Program-made: the position numbers and the translations under genes
NCBI GenBank assembly: GCA_934511165.1
Contig: CAKSWA010000020.1
Span: forward strand, 1-36,225
Length of the DNA stretch: 36,225 bases
Reading direction: 5' to 3'
Origin: an uncultured Oscillospiraceae bacterium
GTDB lineage: Bacteria; Bacillota; Clostridia; Oscillospirales; Oscillospiraceae
Notes under the pieces: model-generated
What the model was told of the DNA's origin: nothing
Seen by the model: the letters and a program-made list of their open reading frames with translations, nothing else
Database searches by the model: none
Shown here: positions 31,618 through 36,225 of the stretch, piece by piece
How the letters are laid out: each line of letters opens with the position of its first letter
How positions within the stretch are numbered: the first letter of the stretch is position 1

Positions 31618-32415
31618 TTATTCCGCGTGCTGGGCCTCGGCCAGGGTGACGATGTCGCCGACGCCGTCGAGCACCGCGCTGGGGCGGTAGGCGTATTCGT
31701 CGAGCGTCGCTTCTGTGGAGATGCCGGAGAGGACTAGCACCGTGGACATGCCGCACTCCATGCCGGAGATAACGTCCGTGTCCATCCGGTCGCCGACCAT
31801 GACGGCCTCGGCGCTGTGGCAGCCGAGACGCTTGAGCCCGGTGCGCATCATGAGCGGGTTCGGCTTGCCGCAGAAGTACGCCTGCTTGCCGGTGGCCATT
31901 TCGATGGGCGCGATGAGCGCGCGGCACGCCGGGGCGATGCCGTTTTCGATGGGGCCGGAGAGATCGGAGTTCGCGCCGATGAGCTTAGCGCCCGCAAGCA
32001 CGAGATTTGTTGCCTTCGTGAGCGAGTCGAGCGAGTAGTTCCGCCCCTCGCCGACGATCACATAGTCGGGATTCACGTCGTTCATGGTGATGCCCGCGTC
32101 ATAAAGAGCGTTCAGAAGTCCCGCCTCGCCGATCACGTAGGCCGAGCAGCCCGGCGACTGGTCGCGGATGAAGGACGCCGTTGCGAGCGCGCTCGTATAA
32201 AACCGCGCCTCCGGCACGTCCAGCCCCATGCGGGCGAGCTTCTGCTTGAGTTCAAGCGGCGTGCAGCCGCTGTTGTTCGTGAGAAAGAGATATTCCTTGC
32301 CCGTGCGCTGCAGCCAGTCGATAAACTCCGGCACGCCGGGGAGAATTTTGTTGCCGTGATAGATCACGCCGTCCATATCGCAGATAAAGCCTTTTTTGTC
32401 ATTAAAATTCAGCAT
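31618..32415 (-). CDS. HAD-superfamily IIA phosphatase, NagD-like
   Basis: A 265-residue cytoplasmic phosphatase. Motif I is CDMDGVIYHGN (nucleophile Asp), motif II LTNNSG, motif III Lys in CGKPNP, and motif IV VGDRMDTDVISG. The large C2-type cap between motifs II and III defines subclass IIA (NagD, PGPase, 4-nitrophenylphosphatase type). The substrate is a sugar or nucleoside monophosphate in known relatives but cannot be predicted here. GGAGG is 6 nt before ATG 32415. It lies 70 nt downstream of the PhoR-like gene, behind a weak terminator, so read-through from the Pho-controlled transcript is possible. Confidence 0.9.
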   Translation of the reverse strand: MLNFNDKKGFICDMDGVIYHGNKILPGVPEFIDWLQRTGKEYLFLTNNSGCTPLELKQKLARMGLDVPEARFYTSALATASFIRDQSPGCSAYVIGEAGLLNALYDAGITMNDVNPDYVIVGEGRNYSLDSLTKATNLVLAGAKLIGANSDLSGPIENGIAPACRALIAPIEMATGKQAYFCGKPNPLMMRTGLKRLGCHSAEAVMVGDRMDTDVISGMECGMSTVLVLSGISTEATLDEYAYRPSAVLDGVGDIVTLAEAQHAE

Positions 32416-32450
32416 TGTATTCCTCCTTGCAATTCGATGTAAATATGCCG

Positions 32451-32472
32451 AAAACCCGCGGCGAGCGGGCTT
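32451..32472 (-). terminator. Weak terminator after the PhoR-like gene
   Basis: On the minus strand a stem CCCGC / GCGGG, extended by AA/TT across a one-base bulge, is followed by TTTTC. It is short, so read-through into the HAD gene is plausible. Confidence 0.5.
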
Positions 32473-32485
32473 CGGTCGGGGTATG

Positions 32486-33829
32486 TTATTTTTCCGGGAA
32501 CGTCACGGTGAAGACCGAGCCTTCGCCCGGCTCGCTCTCAACGCGCACGTCCGCCTTCTGAATGAGCGCGGCGTGCTTCACGATGGAGAGCCCGAGCCCC
32601 GTGCCGCCGACGGCCTTGGAGCGGCTCTTGTCCACGCGGTAAAACCGCTCGAAAATGCGGCTCTGGCTGTCCTTCGGGATGCCGACGCCGGTGTCGCTCA
32701 CGGTGAGGATGACCAGCGTGTCCTCCGGCGTGACGGTGATGTCGACGCGTCCGCCGGAGCGGTTGTACTTGATGGCGTTGTCGCAGAGATTGTAAACGAT
32801 GCTGTGGAGAAGCTGCGGCACGCCCTGCATGGGAGCGCTCACGCCCTTGAGCGAGAGCGTCACGTTGGCGCCGGAGGCTTCGGTCTCCAGACTGTCCACG
32901 GCGTTTTCCGCGATGCGGAGAAGATCGCAGGACTCGAACACATAATCCTCGCCGCCCGCGTCGAGACGGGTGAGATCGATGATGTCCTCGACGAGCTTCG
33001 TCATGCGGCCGGACTCGGTGCGGATCTTCCCGGCGAAGGGCTTCACATCCTCCGGTCGCGCGAGCCCGTTTTCCAGGAGCTCAGCGTATCCGGAAATGGC
33101 GTGCAGCGGCGTTTTCAGCTCGTGGGAGACGTTTGCGGTGAATTCCTGCCGGATGAGCGAGGCGCGCTCGATCTCGGCGCGGTCGCGCCGGAGCTGCGCC
33201 TGCTGCGCGGCGATGCGCCGCAGAAGCGGCTCGACCTCGCGGTACTCGTCTCTTTCATAATACTGCATCGGGTTGTCCGGGTCAATGGCATTGATGGGGC
33301 CGACGATCTTTTTTGTGAGCCGCGAGGCAAGGAAGAACGAAAACGCGAGCGCGAGCAGCGCCACAAGGCAGATCGGCTGCGCAAAGCCGAGCACGAGCGA
33401 CCAGAGCGCGAGCTGCACAACCGAGAGCCGGAGCACCGTGCCGTCCGGGAGACGCTGCGCGGCATAGAGCTGGCGGTCAGCCAGAGTGGGGGAGTACCGG
33501 CGCGCCTCGCCCGTGCCGGTCCGGAGCGCCTGCTGGATCTCCTCGCGTTCGAGATGATTTTCCATGCGCGAGACATCCGCCTCGGTGTCGAAGAGCACCG
33601 TGCCGTCCGCGTCGATCCAGGTGACGCGGTAGTCGCCGGTCGAAAGGCCGGTGAAGTAATCCTCGCCGCAGAGCGCCACGCCCTGCGCGGCGAGCGCCGT
33701 TTCCGCGTGCAGCTGCTTCATCTGTACGCCGGTAAAGTAGTTATAGGATATGCCCATGATAAAGACGAGCGACGCAATGAACACCGCGAGCGCCGCGCCC
33801 CAGATGGCGGTGAAGATTTTCCGGCTCAT
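32486..33829 (-). CDS. phoR: PhoR-type sensor histidine kinase
   Basis: A 447-residue kinase with two membrane helices (about 8-30 and 138-168), an external region of about 105 residues, a HAMP-like linker, HisKA box SHELKTPLHAI (His near 234), N-box CDNAIKYN, G1 DTGVGIP and G2 GGTGLGLSIV. The KTP form of the H-box and the compact layout are typical of PhoR-like kinases. It overlaps the regulator gene by 4 nt (ATGA). The link to phosphate comes from the promoter shared with pst, not from the kinase itself. Unlike some PhoR proteins it shows no clear PAS domain between the membrane and the kinase core. Confidence 0.85.
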   Translation of the reverse strand: MSRKIFTAIWGAALAVFIASLVFIMGISYNYFTGVQMKQLHAETALAAQGVALCGEDYFTGLSTGDYRVTWIDADGTVLFDTEADVSRMENHLEREEIQQALRTGTGEARRYSPTLADRQLYAAQRLPDGTVLRLSVVQLALWSLVLGFAQPICLVALLALAFSFFLASRLTKKIVGPINAIDPDNPMQYYERDEYREVEPLLRRIAAQQAQLRRDRAEIERASLIRQEFTANVSHELKTPLHAISGYAELLENGLARPEDVKPFAGKIRTESGRMTKLVEDIIDLTRLDAGGEDYVFESCDLLRIAENAVDSLETEASGANVTLSLKGVSAPMQGVPQLLHSIVYNLCDNAIKYNRSGGRVDITVTPEDTLVILTVSDTGVGIPKDSQSRIFERFYRVDKSRSKAVGGTGLGLSIVKHAALIQKADVRVESEPGEGSVFTVTFPEK

Positions 33830-34497
33830 TTCGCGCCCTCCATTTTATAGCCGACGCCGCGCACTGTTTCGATGAGGCTGCCGCATTCGGCGAGCTTCGT
33901 GCGCAGCGTGCCGACGTGCACGTCCACGGTGCGCGTCTCTCCGGCGTAATCGGCGTCCCACACGCGCGCGAGCAGCGCTTCGCGCGAGAACACCTGCCCG
34001 ATGTTTTCGAGAAAGAGCTTCAAAAGCTCATATTCCTTGAGCGTGAGCGAGACGGGGCGGTCGTTCACCGTGACGGCGTGGCGGCCTTCGTCGAGCGTGA
34101 CGCCGCCGCAGGAGAGCACGCCGGACGGCTGGCGTGCCGTGCGGCGCAGCACCGCGCGGATGCGCGATACCATTTCCATCATGCCGAAGGGCTTCGCGAG
34201 ATAGTCGTCCGCGCCGGTGTCCAGCCCGACGACCTTGTCATACTCGCTGCCGCGGGCGGTGGCAAGTATGACGGGGAGCTGCGCCGTGAGCGGGGAGGAG
34301 CGCAGCTTTTTCAGTATTTCAAGACCGTCCTCGCCGGGGAGCATGATGTCAAGCAGCACGATATCCGGCACATGCTCACGCATGGCCTCCCAGAACGCGC
34401 CGCTCTCGGCAAAGCCCCGCGCCTCAAAGCCGGACGCGCGCAGCGTATAGAGCACCAGATCGCGGATGCTGGCGTCGTCTTCCACACAATATATCAT
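33826..34497 (-). CDS. phoP: PhoP/PhoB-type response regulator
   Basis: A 223-residue OmpR-family regulator. Receiver: acidic pair EDD (6-8), Asp50 in LLDIMLPGEDG, switch Ala-Thr in LATARG, Lys in YLAKPF. The DNA-binding winged helix has VSLTLKEYELLKLFLENIGQVFSRE and TRTVDVHVGTLRTKLAE. ATG 34497 (MIYCVEDD) has GAGGGGG 7 nt upstream; earlier in-frame starts would lie over the promoter. Its promoter contains four TTTAC-type hexamers with exactly the same spacing as the pst promoter, so it very likely activates itself and pstCAB under phosphate limitation. The 4-nt overlap with phoR shows coupling. Confidence 0.92.
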   Translation of the reverse strand: MIYCVEDDASIRDLVLYTLRASGFEARGFAESGAFWEAMREHVPDIVLLDIMLPGEDGLEILKKLRSSPLTAQLPVILATARGSEYDKVVGLDTGADDYLAKPFGMMEMVSRIRAVLRRTARQPSGVLSCGGVTLDEGRHAVTVNDRPVSLTLKEYELLKLFLENIGQVFSREALLARVWDADYAGETRTVDVHVGTLRTKLAECGSLIETVRGVGYKMEGAK

Positions 34498-34525
34498 AAG
34501 GACGCCCCCTCTCATTATCGAGCCT

Positions 34526-34588
34526 ATCATACTATATAAAATGTAAAGAGGGAAACCCCGATCGTGTAAAATTGAAGTAAAATGTAAA
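34526..34588 (-). promoter_or_regulatory. Pho-type promoter of the phoP-phoR operon
   Basis: On the minus strand: TTTACA (34583-34588), TTTACT (34576-34581), TTTACA (34565-34570), TTTACA (34542-34547), then 10 nt and the -10 TATGAT (34526-34531). The steps of 7, 11 and 23 nt and the 10-nt gap to the -10 are identical to those before pstC (13759-13821), while the sequence between the hexamers differs. No -35 consensus is present. Confidence 0.85.
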
Positions 34589-34600
34589 AAGAACAGAAGA

Positions 34601-34680
34601 AAACCCCTCAGTCAGCCTGACGGCTGCCAGCTCCCCTATTAGGGGAGCTGGCAAAACCGGAGGTTTTGACGGAGGGGTTT
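34601..34680. repeat. Dispersed palindromic repeat, short unit
   Basis: An 80-bp unit: AAACCCCTCAGTCA, CAGCCtgacGGCTG, CAGCTCCCCTattAGGGGAGCTG, AAAACCggaGGTTTT, GACGGAGGGGTTT. In reverse complement it follows the same order as 26716-26799. It lies between the gerAB-like gene and the phoP promoter. Confidence 0.82.
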
Positions 34681-34694
34681 CTCCATCGGTAAGT

Positions 34695-35786
34695 CTAAAT
34701 TTTCTTCCGCACCAGCCCGACAGCGAACGCGAGCACGAGCACGCCCGCGGCGGAGGCGCTGGCGATGGGGACAAGCGTGCGCGAGAGCTCCCGCAGCGAG
34801 AAGGCCGTCGGCGCGCAGAGCGCCCCGGCCGCACACGCAAGCGCGAGACAAGAGAGAGCCACAACGCCGCGCCGCCTGTCGAGCTTCGGGAAGCACAGCG
34901 TGAGCTCGCCTGTTGCCGCCTGCAAAAGCGCGCCGAGCAGGAGGAAGTCGGTCGTGACCCACTGCGCCACGACGAGCGCCTCCACGCGCTCCAGCAGCCG
35001 GAAAATGCGGATGCAGCGGATCATAACGAAAAACGGATAGTGCATCTCGGCGGTGAGCGATGCGCCGAACGTGGCGACGACCGTGACGCATAAAAGCGCC
35101 GCGAGCAGACCGAGCGCGAGAAACGCGCGGTTGAAGGACGCCGCAAGCGGCCCCGGCTCCGTCCGGTCGGAGAGAAAGGCGAGCAGCAATAGAACGCTCA
35201 TCGTGCTCAGCAGCCACAGCGTGCCGCGCGCGGCGTCCATAACGGTTTCCCGCGACAGCGGCGCGAGATTTGCCGCGTCCAGCCCCGGAAGGCAGAAGAG
35301 AAACACAAAAAGAAATACGAGCGCGAGCAGCGGCAGCGCGACCTCCGCGCAGCGCCCGAGCGTTTTGAGCCGCCCGAGACACGCCGGAACGCAAAGCACC
35401 GCCATCACCGCCATAAAAAGCCAGGGGCGGCTCCCCGGATACACCGCCGTCACGAACCGGTCGGCCCCGGCGCGCAGCACGAACCCGGCATAGAACAGTG
35501 TCCAGCCTGTATAAAACAGCACCGCCGCCGTGCCGCCGAAGCGCCCGAACACGCGCAGCAGTACGCCGCCGAGCCCTTCGCCGGGGAGCCGCTTTCGCGT
35601 CAGACGGCCGAGCAGGAGCCCTGCGAGCGGCAGCGGCGCGAGCGCGAGCAGCGCCGAGAGCCACACTGCGCCCCCGGCGCCCTGTACCGCCATGCCCGGC
35701 GTCTGCCGGATGAGCGGCGAGAGCGCGGAAACAAAAAGCAATATCGAAAGCTGGCGGCGGGATATGCCGTCGGTGCGCTCATCCAT
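34695..35786 (-). CDS. GerAB-type spore germination permease
   Basis: A 363-residue protein with about ten membrane helices, of the amino acid/polyamine permease-like GerAB family, the membrane subunit of GerA-type germinant receptors in the inner spore membrane. Family features are the N-terminal ISRRQLSILLFVSALSPLI, the length (about 365), and the GGAVWLSALLALAP and YTGWTLFYAGFVLR segments. ATG 35786 has AGGAG 7 nt upstream and overlaps the GerAC-like gene by 8 nt, a typical ger operon layout. It implies that the organism forms endospores or descends from spore formers. The germinant is unknown. Confidence 0.8.
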   Translation of the reverse strand: MDERTDGISRRQLSILLFVSALSPLIRQTPGMAVQGAGGAVWLSALLALAPLPLAGLLLGRLTRKRLPGEGLGGVLLRVFGRFGGTAAVLFYTGWTLFYAGFVLRAGADRFVTAVYPGSRPWLFMAVMAVLCVPACLGRLKTLGRCAEVALPLLALVFLFVFLFCLPGLDAANLAPLSRETVMDAARGTLWLLSTMSVLLLLAFLSDRTEPGPLAASFNRAFLALGLLAALLCVTVVATFGASLTAEMHYPFFVMIRCIRIFRLLERVEALVVAQWVTTDFLLLGALLQAATGELTLCFPKLDRRRGVVALSCLALACAAGALCAPTAFSLRELSRTLVPIASASAAGVLVLAFAVGLVRKKI

Positions 35787-36225
35787 GCGATCTCTCCTCC
35801 CCGTGGGCGCTGCCGTAAATATCATAGGAGCGCTCGAGCACGCTCTCCGCCTGCACGGCCGTGCGCAGCGAGGCGAGGACGCCCTCGTCCTTCACCTCCG
35901 GCAGCACGCGCCAGAGCTCCAGAAAATCGGCAGCCAGCGTCTTTGAAGCCTCCAGCGCCGCTTCGATCTGCGCTGCCACGGCGCGGGAGAGCTCCTCTTC
36001 CAGCCGCGCGAGCACTTCGGCGTCTGCGGTGTCCGCGCCGGAGGATTCCGTCACTCCCGCGCGGACGCGCACCGCAATTTGAAGCGCCGCCCCTTCCCCG
36101 TCCCGGACGGGGGAGAGGGAAGCCTTTGCCGTGTGCAGCTGCACCGTTACCGTGCCGCCGCTCCCGTCGGGGAGGACGTAGCTTGCCTGCGGCGCAAAGC
36201 CGAGAAGAAGATCCGCGCCGAGCGC
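35779..36225 (-). CDS. GerAC-type germination protein, 3' part only
   Basis: The frame is open from the window edge to the stop at 35779, giving the last 148 residues; the start and the lipoprotein signal expected for GerAC lie outside. The C-terminal part fits the Ger(x)C family: LEEELSRAVAAQIEAALEASKTLAADFLELWRVLPEV, a helix followed by an aromatic turn (where GerAC has DxxGFG...W), and then the final strand AVQAESVLERSYDI. A GTG at 36144 is not the start. The call rests partly on the neighbouring gerAB-like gene. Confidence 0.7.
   Translation of the reverse strand, partial: ALGADLLLGFAPQASYVLPDGSGGTVTVQLHTAKASLSPVRDGEGAALQIAVRVRAGVTESSGADTADAEVLARLEEELSRAVAAQIEAALEASKTLAADFLELWRVLPEVKDEGVLASLRTAVQAESVLERSYDIYGSAHGEERSHG

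Overview
The window is a GC-rich chromosomal segment around the replication origin of a Gram-positive, probably endospore-forming bacterium. The gene content (dnaA-dnaN-recF-remB-gyrB-gyrA, FeoB with a Cys-rich accessory protein, GerA-type germination genes, strong AGGAGG ribosome sites) points to the class Clostridia, most likely the Oscillospiraceae/Ruminococcaceae group. The genus cannot be fixed from sequence alone.

Layout from left to right: (1) 183-3641, leftward ferrous-iron operon feoA-feoA-feoB-FeoB-associated protein-HMA protein, read from a promoter overlapped by inverted repeats of DtxR type, with a divergent DtxR-family repressor gene at 3895-4266. (2) 4404-10338, leftward: a PpiC-type foldase coupled to mfd, and a membrane PDZ protein; then a rightward PsuG-like gene (10491-11135). 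(3) 11266-13721, leftward pstC-pstA-pstB. (4) 13833-15552, origin region with dnaA, its promoter and a cluster of DnaA boxes. (5) 15553-25105, rightward dnaN-recF-remB-gyrB-gyrA-SHOCT protein-rnhA-ABC exporter. (6) 25311-29081, rightward asnS, an AIM24/TIGR00266 protein and a MATE transporter. (7) 29157-34497, leftward: PepSY protein, a two-component system, a HAD phosphatase and a second, PhoP/PhoR-type two-component system. (8) 34695-36225, leftward gerAB-like gene and the 3' part of a gerAC-like gene, cut by the window edge.

The most informative signals are regulatory. Four TTTAC(A/G/T) hexamers with spacings of exactly 7, 11 and 23 nt, ending 10 nt before a -10 box, occur upstream of both pstC and the phoP-like gene 20 kb away. 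This is strong internal evidence that this PhoP/PhoR pair controls pst and itself. The feo promoter has a consensus -35/-10 with three TTAG-n6-CTAA type inverted repeats, which pairs naturally with the adjacent repressor, whose metal ligands look iron-type. A dispersed palindromic repeat (unit about 80-130 bp, ends AAACCCCTC / GAGGGGTTT) occurs whole or in pieces at seven intergenic sites.

No tRNA, rRNA, CRISPR array, transposase or prophage gene was seen. I found no clear candidate for a wholly new system; the unusual points are variant motifs in DnaA, GyrA and GyrB, a divergent PsuG-like protein, a membrane-anchored foldase with an acidic tail, and the origin gene order.
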